From: DASUMP01 sp036277635
Lineage (GTDB): Bacteria > Actinomycetota > Acidimicrobiia > IMCC26256 > PALSA-610
Assembly (NCBI GenBank): GCA_036277635.1
Contig: DASUMP010000104.1
Span: 1 to 8,475, forward strand
Reading direction: 5' to 3'
Length of the DNA: 8,475 nt
This document shows positions 1 through 5,525 of the stretch, one piece after another. The translations under genes and the position numbers were made by a program. Position 1 is the first letter of the stretch, and every line of letters starts with the position of its first letter. The notes beneath the pieces were generated by a model. It saw nothing but the letters and a program-made list of their open reading frames with translations. It did no database searches and was not told the origin of the DNA.

Positions 1-1073
1 CGCTCGTCGGTGAACTGCGCGGCGGGGGCGTCGCGCACGAAGGCGTGGCGGAGCACGTCGGTGAGGTGGAAGATCGCTTCTTGTGCAGTCGTCGGGTCGT
101 TCACGCCGGGAGAGAGTGCGAGCAGCGCGACATCGGCGAGCTGCCGCAACCCGTAGCTCGGGTCCTGCTGCATCGTGCGCACCGAGCCGACGTGGATTGC
201 ACTATCTGCGCGTGCGGCCACCTCCGCCCGGTCGATCGGCGCCGGCCAGATTGTGCACAGCGGCGTTCCCTCGACGCCGTAGCGACCGACCGCCGTCTCG
301 ACTCGGACCGTGCCACCGTCGGGCACCAAGTCGAGCAACTGTTGGGTGCTGAGTTGCTGCAGCCAGCCGCTCTCGCAGAACCGCACCGTGTGGCCGTCGT
401 CGGGTGGCACTTCCGATGCGCCACTGGTCACCGTGCCGGACTCGGGCCAAGCCGTGTCGAACTGGCGCTTCGTGTCGTGGCTGATGCGTCCGAGGATCTG
501 GCTTGCCTCCATGGTGTGTGCGTTGTGATCGATGAACGCGATGACAGCCAGGATCGCTCCGACGCCCAGCACGACCGCCACCGCCACGGTGAGATTCGGA
601 ACCACTGGTTCGCCGCCGTCTTCGAGCGGACCGCGCACCGCACGCAAGCCGATGAGGCAGTAGGTGAACGTCCCCACGGCGACGCCCATGACGCGCCGGT
701 TGAACGGATCGCGAAAGAGGCTGTGAACCACTCGAGGCGAGTATTGGCTCGACGCCTGCTGGATGACGAGCAACGACACCGAGAACGCGATGCCGGCGAC
801 CGTGATGGTCGCCGCCGCAACGACTCCCAAGACCTCGCGCGCGCTGGCCACGGTTGAGGTGAGCACGAACGGGAGATCGCCGGCGTCGTCGCCGATCGCC
901 GAGTCCGTGGCGATCAGTGCTTGAGCAAGACCGGCACCCATGAGCACGAAGATCGACGGGACGAAGAAGAGGCTGCTGCGCAGCTTCTCGACGAGCGCGC
1001 TGATCTTGAGATCCACGATTGGGAGGGTACCGACGAGAGATGCGTGGGAGCGTTCGCTAGATCCTTCCGACAT
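1..1073 (-). CDS. DUF2254 family membrane protein (3' end outside window)
   Basis: Predicted inner-membrane protein of the DUF2254 family (PF10011); its biochemical role is unknown. I translated it from ATG at 1073, and 357 codons are open to the left edge, so the C-terminus is missing (from memory, family members run a little over 400 residues). Four hydrophobic segments are visible at about residues 36-56, 82-104, 128-146 and 161-181. Family hallmarks are SSQYSPR at residues 108-114, FRDPFNRR just before the third helix, and the cytosolic motifs YGLRQLADVAL from 307 and ALSPGVNDPTTA with N325-D326-P327. The ATG lies inside the last codons of the upstream channel-like gene (17-base overlap, different frame), and no strong ribosome site precedes it, so translation is probably coupled. 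The family call is firm; function and partner are inference. Confidence 0.9.
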   Translation of the reverse strand, partial: MSEGSSERSHASLVGTLPIVDLKISALVEKLRSSLFFVPSIFVLMGAGLAQALIATDSAIGDDAGDLPFVLTSTVASAREVLGVVAAATITVAGIAFSVSLLVIQQASSQYSPRVVHSLFRDPFNRRVMGVAVGTFTYCLIGLRAVRGPLEDGGEPVVPNLTVAVAVVLGVGAILAVIAFIDHNAHTMEASQILGRISHDTKRQFDTAWPESGTVTSGASEVPPDDGHTVRFCESGWLQQLSTQQLLDLVPDGGTVRVETAVGRYGVEGTPLCTIWPAPIDRAEVAARADSAIHVGSVRTMQQDPSYGLRQLADVALLALSPGVNDPTTAQEAIFHLTDVLRHAFVRDAPAAQFTDE

Positions 1074-1746
1074 CGTCCGCAGCCAGCGCGTCGCGGGCCT
1101 GTCGCTGCTCCAGGAAGTAGGCGCCGAGGCTCCCTGCGAGGGCGGCGAAGAACACGACGGCGTACACAGCGAGAACGACGTCGAGCACCTGCGCGAGTCC
1201 GTGCTCGTGGCCGGTGGGTTCACCGGCGACCGCAGCTAGTGCCGCCGCGTGCAGTGCGCTCCCGTACGGGCGCAATCGCGCCGCTTGGTACAGCACATCT
1301 GCAGCCCCGAAGATCACGATCGCCGTGAGAACGGTCAGCCAGGCGACGCGACCACTGAGGGTCGCGCGGGCGGATCGCGTGCCGCGGAGTGCCGCGAGGG
1401 CCACACGCGTCGGGCGCGCGACGCGCAAGACGAGCAGTGCACGGAGCAGCGTGAGGACGGGGACGACGAGAAAGAGCAGTTGCCACCAGGTCCGTCGCAG
1501 GAAGCGAGACGTGGACGGTGCGATGACCAACCGCAGCGCGTATTCGGCGACGAAGACGGACCAGAGCAACCACGTGGCAGCGAGCAGCGCTCGCTGCAGA
1601 GCGGTTCCCTCGGTTGCCGGCCCCTGAGCGAGGACGACCACGACGAAGAGCAGCCCAAGGGTTGCCATCACCGGGTGGAGACGTTCGTAGAGGTGCTGGG
1701 CGAGGCGCTCCCGCGCAGTGGCGGATCGCTCGAGAGCGCCGCGCAC
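1057..1746 (-). CDS. Voltage-gated channel-like six-helix membrane protein without a canonical K+ filter
   Basis: About 229 residues from a GTG start, organised like a VIC-superfamily potassium channel. S1 is at about 27-40, S2 52-76, S3 87-101, and an S4-like stretch follows with arginines at 102, 108, 111 and 114. S5 is at about 132-152, a short pore-helix-like segment at 163-174, and S6 at 187-212 ending in AGSLGAYFLE, typical of bacterial K+ channels. The TVGYG signature expected after the pore helix is absent; the sequence there reads AVAGEPTGHEHG. Ion conduction is therefore uncertain. The start is not fixed: GTG 1746 has a weak GGTGA seven bases upstream, while an in-frame TTG at 1809 has AGGAG only three bases ahead. 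The open frame continues to 2400 but would cover the NYN gene antisense, so that extension is rejected. It is co-transcribed with the DUF2254 gene (17-base overlap). Confidence 0.78.
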   Translation of the reverse strand: MRGALERSATARERLAQHLYERLHPVMATLGLLFVVVVLAQGPATEGTALQRALLAATWLLWSVFVAEYALRLVIAPSTSRFLRRTWWQLLFLVVPVLTLLRALLVLRVARPTRVALAALRGTRSARATLSGRVAWLTVLTAIVIFGAADVLYQAARLRPYGSALHAAALAAVAGEPTGHEHGLAQVLDVVLAVYAVVFFAALAGSLGAYFLEQRQARDALAADDVGRI

Positions 1747-1908
1747 CGTGAAGTCACCGACCGCCTCGGGAGCGTCGTTGGGATTCCTTGCGCGCGCGAC
1801 CTCGGCCAAGTGCTCCTGTCTATCGCTCCGGGTGTGCGGGTAGACGGTCAGGGTCGTCGTGAGGGAGGACGCAGTCGCGCCGACTGTTGACGGCGCGAAG
1901 CTGTTCGG
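1747..1908. other. Divergent spacer between channel-like gene and NYN gene
   Basis: A 162-base spacer if the channel gene starts at GTG 1746, or 99 bases if it starts at TTG 1809. It should hold promoters for both directions. I found no convincing -35/-10 pair. A TTGAC lies at 1887-1891 on the plus strand, but it is too close to the NYN ATG at 1909 to serve that gene unless the message is leaderless with a poor -10. No terminator or repeat is visible. Confidence 0.4.
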
Positions 1909-2301
1909 ATGCTCCTCATCGACGCCGCGAACGTGATCGGCTCGCGGCCGACGGGGTGGTGGCGAGATCGTCCTGGCGCGGCGCGACGGTTCACGGAGCA
2001 GGTGCGCGCGACGGTGGCTGCTGGAGGTCTCGACCCGCCCGTGACCATCGTGCTCGAGGGTCAGTCGAAGGCGGGCGCTGACGAATCCGATGTGGGCGGT
2101 GTCACGGTCGTGCACGCGAGTGGCGAGGGCGACGACACGATCGCCGCGCTCGCGGCGAGCCATCGCGGGGCGGTCGTGGTGACCGCCGACCGCGCGCTCG
2201 CGGAGCGGGTGCGCGCGGTCGGCGGCACGGTCGTCGGGCCGAGTTGGCTGCTCGACCGGCTCGAGGATCAGCCCCAGGCGGCGGCGGAACGGCGGCGGTA
2301 G
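1909..2301 (+). CDS. NYN/PIN-like domain protein (putative nuclease-fold)
   Basis: A 130-residue protein that begins directly with the first strand of a NYN/PIN-like fold, LLIDAANVIGSRPTGWW, carrying D5 and N8. Further acidic residues lie where this fold keeps its metal ligands: D75-D76 in GEGDDTIAAL and D94 in VVVTADRALAERVR. GPSWLLDRL near the end matches the closing helix of small actinobacterial members, some of which are labelled NTP pyrophosphohydrolase or RNA-binding protein in databases. RNA cleavage or binding is the family expectation, not shown here. The ATG at 1909 is the only sensible start because an in-frame TGA lies at 1888-1890. No clear ribosome site precedes it. The gene runs away from the channel gene, and its tail overlaps the hemerythrin tail by 34 bases on the other strand. 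Confidence 0.82.
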   Translation: MLLIDAANVIGSRPTGWWRDRPGAARRFTEQVRATVAAGGLDPPVTIVLEGQSKAGADESDVGGVTVVHASGEGDDTIAALAASHRGAVVVTADRALAERVRAVGGTVVGPSWLLDRLEDQPQAAAERRR

Positions 2302-2924
2302 CGGCGCCCACCCAGCGTGATGAGCAGGAACAGCACCGGGGCCGGGACCTCGCGGCGCAATGCGGCCGCGATGTCGGGGTCGTCGGTGTCGGCGAGCCAC
2401 GCGAAGAAGTTCCCGGCCCCCTCGGTGTGCGACTTCCGCGCGCGCTTCACCGCCGCTTCGTGTTGCGGGCTGTCCTTGTGGCGCGCCCCGAACGGCTCCA
2501 AGTCACGTTCTTCGTGCGCGAGGTGGTCGTCGAGGACGCGGTGCAGCTCGGCGACGGCGTCGCGCGCGGCAGCGGCGTTGCTCTCGTTGGGGTCCACCGC
2601 GAAGGCCGCCATAGCGCTCTCGGCGAGGGTGAGCGCCGCGACCATCTGTCCGTGCTCGGCCTCGAGCGCGTCGATGAGGGCGTGCTCGACGCCGAGCTCC
2701 TGGAACGCGGGCCAGAACAGCGTCTCCTCGTCGTGGTGGTGCAGGTGGAGCTGGTGGGCGACGTTGTTCCACGCGGCCGTGAGCTGATCCGCTCGCGCGC
2801 GTGAGCCGGCCGGGAATCGCCGGAGGGCGTCGTCGAGGCGTTGGAGGTCGCGACGGAACGCCGCGTGGATGACGGTGTTCAGCGTGCGGTGTTCGGTTCG
2901 GGCGGTCGTCGATGTCGAGGTCAT
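2268..2924 (-). CDS. Hemerythrin HHE-domain protein
   Basis: A 218-residue soluble four-helix protein of the hemerythrin HHE cation-binding family (PF01814). Likely di-iron ligands are visible: H20 in the first helix, H63 and E67 in HLHHHDEETLFWP, H91 in EAEHGQM, and H134 with E138 in DDHLAHEERDLEP. Such proteins bind O2, NO or peroxide at a non-heme di-iron site, or store or sense iron; which applies here cannot be read from sequence. The C-terminal part (GNFFAWLAD, then VPAPVLFLL) is a tail I associate with actinobacterial members. The ATG at 2924 has AAGGAG at 2930-2935 (minus strand), five bases away, and overlaps the cupin stop as ATGA. It is the second gene of a cupin-hemerythrin operon that probably starts at the promoter near 3490-3519. 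Confidence 0.92.
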   Translation of the reverse strand: MTSTSTTARTEHRTLNTVIHAAFRRDLQRLDDALRRFPAGSRARADQLTAAWNNVAHQLHLHHHDEETLFWPAFQELGVEHALIDALEAEHGQMVAALTLAESAMAAFAVDPNESNAAAARDAVAELHRVLDDHLAHEERDLEPFGARHKDSPQHEAAVKRARKSHTEGAGNFFAWLADTDDPDIAAALRREVPAPVLFLLITLGGRRYRRRSAAAWG

Positions 2925-3451
2925 GGTTGCTCCTTCGGGTCGGATGGGTGACGTCGGGCGCGCTCCCAGAGCTCGCTGACGTCGGGATAGGTGTCGTATT
3001 CGGCCTGGCCGTCGAGCAGCGTCGGTGCCGGCTCTCGGCCCGCGCTGATCCGCTCGAACCGGCGGAAGAGCGAGAAGCGCTCGATCCCGGGGGCGACCGC
3101 GACGAGCAGCTCCGCGTCGCTGCCGGGCGCCGCCGCGAACGCGTGGGTCACGCCGGGCGCGACCGAAGCGAAGTCGCCCGCACCGAGCTCGACGATCTCG
3201 TCGCCCACGAGGAGATCGACCCGGCCGTCCACGACGTAGAACACCTCGGACACGACGCCGTGGTGATGGGGGCTGGCGCCGTCGGCGCCTCGGGACAGCG
3301 AGGTGTGGTGGACGCTGAGCGTCCCGCCCGTGGCCGGACCGTCGGCGAGGAGGGTCATCGCCGATCCGTCGCGGAACACGAGGCGCTCGGCCGCGGCGGC
3401 ACGGGCCACGACCGACGACGGGGCCGTGAGCTCGGCGATGGAGTCGGTCAT
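2921..3451 (-). CDS. Single-domain cupin protein
   Basis: A 176-residue protein with one central cupin barrel. Motif 1 is present as SPHHHGVVSEVFYVVDG, with likely metal ligands H62, H64 and E69. Motif 2 is GDFASVAPGVTHAF, with H103 as the fourth ligand. The outer helices and C-terminus (ERFSLFRRFERISAG, then YPDVSELWERARR) resemble small actinobacterial cupins of unknown substrate. It could be a metal-dependent enzyme such as a dioxygenase or isomerase, or a small-molecule sensor. The ATG at 3451 has GGAGGG (plus 3458-3463) six bases upstream, which fixes the start. The open frame reads on to 4234 through the tetR gene in antisense; that part is not coding. The stop overlaps the hemerythrin start by four bases. 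Divergent tetR makes this the likely regulated operon. Confidence 0.9.
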   Translation of the reverse strand: MTDSIAELTAPSSVVARAAAAERLVFRDGSAMTLLADGPATGGTLSVHHTSLSRGADGASPHHHGVVSEVFYVVDGRVDLLVGDEIVELGAGDFASVAPGVTHAFAAAPGSDAELLVAVAPGIERFSLFRRFERISAGREPAPTLLDGQAEYDTYPDVSELWERARRHPSDPKEQP

Positions 3452-3469
3452 GTCCAGCCCTCCGGAATC

Positions 3470-3500
3470 CTGAAATTCAGCAGAGTCAAATTCTGCGCAG
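3470..3500. promoter_or_regulatory. Candidate TetR operator: inverted and direct repeats
   Basis: This is an AT-rich patch in very GC-rich DNA, between divergent cupin and tetR. CTGAA-A-TTCAG is a perfect inverted repeat at 3470-3480. GCAGA (3480-3484) and TCTGC (3492-3496) form a second inverted repeat centred at 3488. The unit AAATTCnGCnnAG also recurs directly at 3473-3485 and 3488-3500, 15 bases apart. The second inverted repeat covers the proposed cupin -10, so a bound dimer would block that promoter. The repeats are seen directly; assigning them to the neighbouring TetR protein is inference from gene order. Confidence 0.5.
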
Positions 3501-3519
3501 ATATATGCTCTACTGTCAA
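3490..3519 (-). promoter_or_regulatory. Promoter of the cupin-hemerythrin operon
   Basis: On the minus strand a perfect -35 TTGACA (plus 3514-3519) is followed after 18 bases by CAGAAT (plus 3490-3495), which matches four of six -10 bases. Transcription would start near 3483, leaving a leader of about 30 bases that contains the GGAGGG site of the cupin gene. The -10 lies in the GCAGA/TCTGC inverted repeat, which suits repression by the divergent TetR. Confidence 0.5.
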
Positions 3520-3523
3520 GTGC
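3504..3523 (+). promoter_or_regulatory. Possible -10 of tetR; leaderless or very short leader
   Basis: Two TAnnnT hexamers precede the tetR ATG at 3524: TATGCT at 3504-3509 and TACTGT at 3511-3516. With TACTGT, a start seven bases later would fall on the A of the ATG, giving a leaderless message; with TATGCT the leader would be about eight bases. No Shine-Dalgarno sequence is present upstream, which agrees with either option. No clear -35 is seen, and TACTGT overlaps the -35 of the opposing cupin promoter. Confidence 0.35.
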
Positions 3524-4186
3524 ATGGCGACGACCCGCAAGCGGAGCTACGACGCAACGAAGCGGCGGGAGCGCGCGGAGGAGGAGCGGCGAGCGACCCG
3601 ACGCCGCGTCCTGGCCGCCGCGCAGGTGCTCTTCGTCGGGAAGGGCTACAAGGCCACGACCATGGCCGACATCGCCGCCGAGGCGGGCGTCGCGATGCAG
3701 TCGGTCTACAAGGCCGGCCGGAGCAAGGCCGACCTGTTGCAGCGCGTCGTCGAGGTGGTCGTGGCCGGTGACGACGACGACGTACTCATCACGGACCGTC
3801 CGAGCGTGGCCGCCATCGCCGACGAAGCCGACGCGACCCGCCAGGTCGAGATGCTCGCGGCCCTGATCGCGTCGACCCAGGAGCGATCCGCGCCGGTGCA
3901 GGTCGCGCTGCGCGAGGCGGCCGCACTCGACCAAGCGGTCGCGCGCAACCTCGATGCCGAGCTCCAGCGCCGGCACGAGACGATCGGCGCCGTCGTCGGC
4001 ATGATCGCGGAGGATCGCCTGCGCCATTCGCGAGAGGAGAGCGTCGACACCGTGTGGGCGATCGGTAGCTCCGAAGTCTTCTTGCTCCTCCGGACCCGAC
4101 GCGGTTGGGACGCGGATCACTACCTGCGATGGCTCACCTCGACGCTGGTCGGTCAGCTCCTCGTCACCGACGCGCCGGTGTCCTGA
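3524..4186 (+). CDS. TetR/AcrR family transcriptional regulator
   Basis: A 220-residue one-component repressor-type regulator. A basic, charged N-terminal arm (residues 1-28) leads into the TetR DNA-binding domain: VLAAAQVLFVGKGYKATTM, then ADIAAEAGVAMQSVYKAGRSK, with the helix-turn-helix at about 46-63. The usual YxxFxxK turn is changed to YKAGRSK (62-68) but is still recognisable. Residues from about 75 onward form the helical ligand-binding and dimer domain, with no recognisable ligand signature. The ATG at 3524 is chosen because the in-frame sequence upstream is cupin antisense and the promoter region, although no ribosome site precedes it. It diverges from the cupin-hemerythrin operon with 72 bases between start codons, so it probably represses that operon and itself through the repeats at 3470-3500. 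The inducer is unknown. Confidence 0.92.
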   Translation: MATTRKRSYDATKRRERAEEERRATRRRVLAAAQVLFVGKGYKATTMADIAAEAGVAMQSVYKAGRSKADLLQRVVEVVVAGDDDDVLITDRPSVAAIADEADATRQVEMLAALIASTQERSAPVQVALREAAALDQAVARNLDAELQRRHETIGAVVGMIAEDRLRHSREESVDTVWAIGSSEVFLLLRTRRGWDADHYLRWLTSTLVGQLLVTDAPVS

Positions 4187-4227
4187 GGTTCTTCGGATCG
4201 CGCGACGATGCGTCAGCGCGCGCGACG

Positions 4228-4262
4228 GGCGCACTCGGGCCCGTTGGCCCTACGAGGGCGCC
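4228..4262 (+). terminator. Strong GC hairpin between tetR and the SRPBCC gene
   Basis: GGCGCACTCG at 4228-4237 pairs with CGAGGGCGCC at 4253-4262 with one A-G mismatch. Inside it, GGCC (4238-4241) pairs with GGCC (4246-4249) around a CGTT tetraloop, leaving a three-base bulge at 4250-4252. It lies 41 bases after the tetR stop. No T-tract follows, so it is not a classical intrinsic terminator. It may be a GC-rich terminator of the kind proposed for actinobacteria, an RNA end-stabiliser, or a leader structure, since it ends 15 bases before the next ATG. Confidence 0.45.
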
Positions 4263-4277
4263 GACGTCAGCGCAAGG

Positions 4278-4988
4278 ATGAGTGCTGTGCGACAACGTGT
4301 GAGACGTGCCGGCTGCGCGCGTCGTCGGAGCGCGTGCGTGCTGCTGAGCGCGGCCGCGAGCGCGGAGGTGGTCCTGCTCTGGCTCGGCCGCGCCTACGGC
4401 TCGACCGCGCGCGAGCGCGCCGAGGCGTTGCCGGGCGACGACATCGTTGCGCGTCCGCAGGTCGTCACCGACCACGCCATCACGATCGACGCGCCGCCCC
4501 AGGCGGTGTGGCCGTGGCTCGTACAGATGGGCTGGCATCGCGGCGGGTGGTACACCGCGCGTTGGGTCGATCGGCTGCTGTTCCCCGCGAACTGGGCCAG
4601 CGCGGATCAGATCGTCCCCGAGCTGCAGCACTGCGCCATCGGCGACTTTATCCCCGACGGCGCGCCGGAGACCGCTTGCGGGTTCATCGTCGAGCACGTC
4701 GAACCGAACCGCGCGCTCGTGCTGCACTCCACGAGCCACCTCCCGGCCGAGTGGCGCGAAGCGCACCGCGCGTCGCTCGACTGGTCGTGGGCGTTCGTGC
4801 TGCAACCGCTCGACGACGGTCGCCGCACCCGGTTCCACTTCCGGTCCCGCTGGAGCACCGCGCCGTGGTGGCTCACGCTCGGAGGCCGGTTCGTCATCGT
4901 GCCCGCCGACTTCATCATGTCTCGCGACATGCTCCACGGCGTCAAGCACCGCGCCGAGACGTTCAGCCGTGATCGCGCGGTGAGCTGA
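4278..4988 (+). CDS. SRPBCC-fold (START/Bet v1-like) protein with N-terminal membrane segment
   Basis: A 236-residue protein. A basic N-terminus (RRAGCARRRS) is followed by a hydrophobic stretch at about residues 19-37 that could anchor it in the membrane. From about 62 on it reads as an SRPBCC domain: a first strand ending DHAITIDAPPQAVWPWLVQMG, then HRGGWYT, a polar ADQIVPELQ, IGDFIPDG, EHVEPNRALVLHS and WAFVLQPLDDGRRTRFHFRSR. This fold makes a deep pocket for lipids or other hydrophobic ligands, and no catalytic residues can be named. The start is uncertain: ATG 4278 has almost no spacing from AAGG, whereas GTG 4287 is in frame and eight bases after AAGGA (4274-4278). It ends three bases before the convergent mazF stop. 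The gap from tetR and the hairpin suggest it is not simply the tail of that transcript. Confidence 0.82.
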   Translation: MSAVRQRVRRAGCARRRSACVLLSAAASAEVVLLWLGRAYGSTARERAEALPGDDIVARPQVVTDHAITIDAPPQAVWPWLVQMGWHRGGWYTARWVDRLLFPANWASADQIVPELQHCAIGDFIPDGAPETACGFIVEHVEPNRALVLHSTSHLPAEWREAHRASLDWSWAFVLQPLDDGRRTRFHFRSRWSTAPWWLTLGGRFVIVPADFIMSRDMLHGVKHRAETFSRDRAVS

Positions 4989-4991
4989 CAG

Positions 4992-5333
4992 TCAGGGCAG
5001 GTCGAGGATCATTGCGATCGTCTCGCGCAGCTGCGCGAGCACAGAAGCACCGACGTTGCCGCGCACCGCGACGATCCGGGTCGGTGAGACGGCTCGGAGG
5101 TGTTGACACTGCGCGGCGGACACGGCGTGCAACCCGTTGGTCGCGTCGGGCTCGATGACGATCTCCGAGTGGAACGCGCGGATCGTCGACGTGAGCGGCA
5201 CGACGTGGATGACCGCGGGCGTGGCGTCGAGGATCCGCTGGGCGGTGACGATCACGGCAGGGTGGCGGAACCCGGCCGCGCGTCCCTCGGGGAGTCCCAG
5301 ATCGAGGTCGACGACGTCACCCGAGGTCGGCAT
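4992..5333 (-). CDS. mazF: MazF/PemK-type toxin, endoribonuclease
   Basis: A 113-residue MazF-family protein (PF02452), close to the usual 110-120 residues. Seen in order: SGDVVDLDLG at the start, FRHPAVIVT with R23, VVPLTSTIR with T48 (these two correspond to the catalytic Arg and Thr of MazF), SEIVIEP, GLHAVSAAQ and LRAVSPTRI, ending in the helix LRETIAMILDLP. Family members cut mRNA, and sometimes rRNA or tRNA, at short specific sites and slow growth when freed from antitoxin; the cut site cannot be predicted. The ATG at 5333 lies inside the last codons of the antitoxin gene (17-base overlap) with only a weak GAGG upstream, so translation should depend on the antitoxin reading frame. The gene runs convergently to the SRPBCC gene with a three-base gap and no terminator. 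Confidence 0.92.
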   Translation of the reverse strand: MPTSGDVVDLDLGLPEGRAAGFRHPAVIVTAQRILDATPAVIHVVPLTSTIRAFHSEIVIEPDATNGLHAVSAAQCQHLRAVSPTRIVAVRGNVGASVLAQLRETIAMILDLP

Positions 5334-5511
5334 CGAGCCAGGCGACCTCGTCGTCGCGCAGTGGCGTGCGCAACTCTTCGCCGGCGCGGTCCTGGCGAAG
5401 CGCGCGTACGGCGAGGGTCACGGTGTTGCCGACCGTGGTGTGCAGCTCGGCGGCGAGTCGCTTCAGCTCGTGGTGGGTCGCTGCGTCGATCCGAACGCTC
5501 GTACTCTGCAT
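5317..5511 (-). CDS. mazE: RHH-type antitoxin partner of MazF
   Basis: A 64-residue protein from ATG 5511. The N-terminal part, MQSTSVRIDAATHHELKRLA, followed by TTVGNTVTLAVRALRQ, fits a ribbon-helix-helix: strand at about 4-8, then two helices to about 40. The acidic C-terminus (DDEVAWLDADLG) is the expected toxin-binding tail. It should neutralise the downstream MazF and repress its own promoter. Other in-frame ATGs exist at 5523 and 5547, but none of the three has a ribosome site; 5511 gives the normal RHH strand right at the N-terminus and sits seven bases after TATGCT, which suits a leaderless message. The gene overlaps mazF by 17 bases. The gene symbol is by function; the fold is RHH, not the AbrB-like fold of E. 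coli MazE. Confidence 0.85.
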   Translation of the reverse strand: MQSTSVRIDAATHHELKRLAAELHTTVGNTVTLAVRALRQDRAGEELRTPLRDDEVAWLDADLG

Positions 5512-5525
5512 GCAGATCAGCATAC
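5506..5525. promoter_or_regulatory. Palindromic site and -10 at the antitoxin start
   Basis: CTGCATGCAG at 5506-5515 is a perfect ten-base palindrome that contains the antitoxin ATG (minus strand, 5511-5509). Overlapping it, ATGC (5510-5513) and GCAT (5520-5523) form a second inverted repeat. On the minus strand TATGCT (plus 5519-5524) is a TAnnnT -10 whose start point would fall on or next to the ATG. RHH antitoxins bind short palindromes over their own promoter, so this is the likely autoregulatory operator. I see no good -35. Confidence 0.45.

Noticed and set aside
45..857. 270-codon plus-strand frame opposite the DUF2254 gene
   Set aside because: It is His/Arg/Asp-rich with no motif, while the minus strand carries the DUF2254 helices and hallmarks.
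1885..1908. TTGAC at 1887-1891 as the -35 of the NYN gene
   Set aside because: Only 17 bases remain before the ATG, so the -10 would fall on or inside the start codon.
1747..2400. Extension of the channel-like frame to 2400
   Set aside because: It would cover the NYN gene antisense, and the extra residues are Arg/Pro/His-rich without a fold.
2912..3523. Extension of the tetR frame upstream to 2912
   Set aside because: It is antisense to the cupin gene and crosses the divergent promoter region; the TetR fold starts after 3524.
3452..4234. Extension of the cupin frame upstream to 4234
   Set aside because: It is antisense to tetR and to the promoter; ATG 3451 has a clear GGAGGG site.
4278..4289. 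Identical 12-mer ATGAGTGCTGTG at the starts of the SRPBCC gene and the DUF2332 gene (7137-7148)
   Set aside because: It encodes a common N-terminus (Met-Ser-Ala-Val), and flanking bases do not match, so it is taken as chance rather than a shared element.
4164..4949. 261-codon minus-strand frame and a 254-codon plus-strand frame (4208-4972) over the SRPBCC gene
   Set aside because: Both have shadow composition (Arg/Ala/Pro-rich). Only the frame from 4278 gives a recognisable SRPBCC protein.
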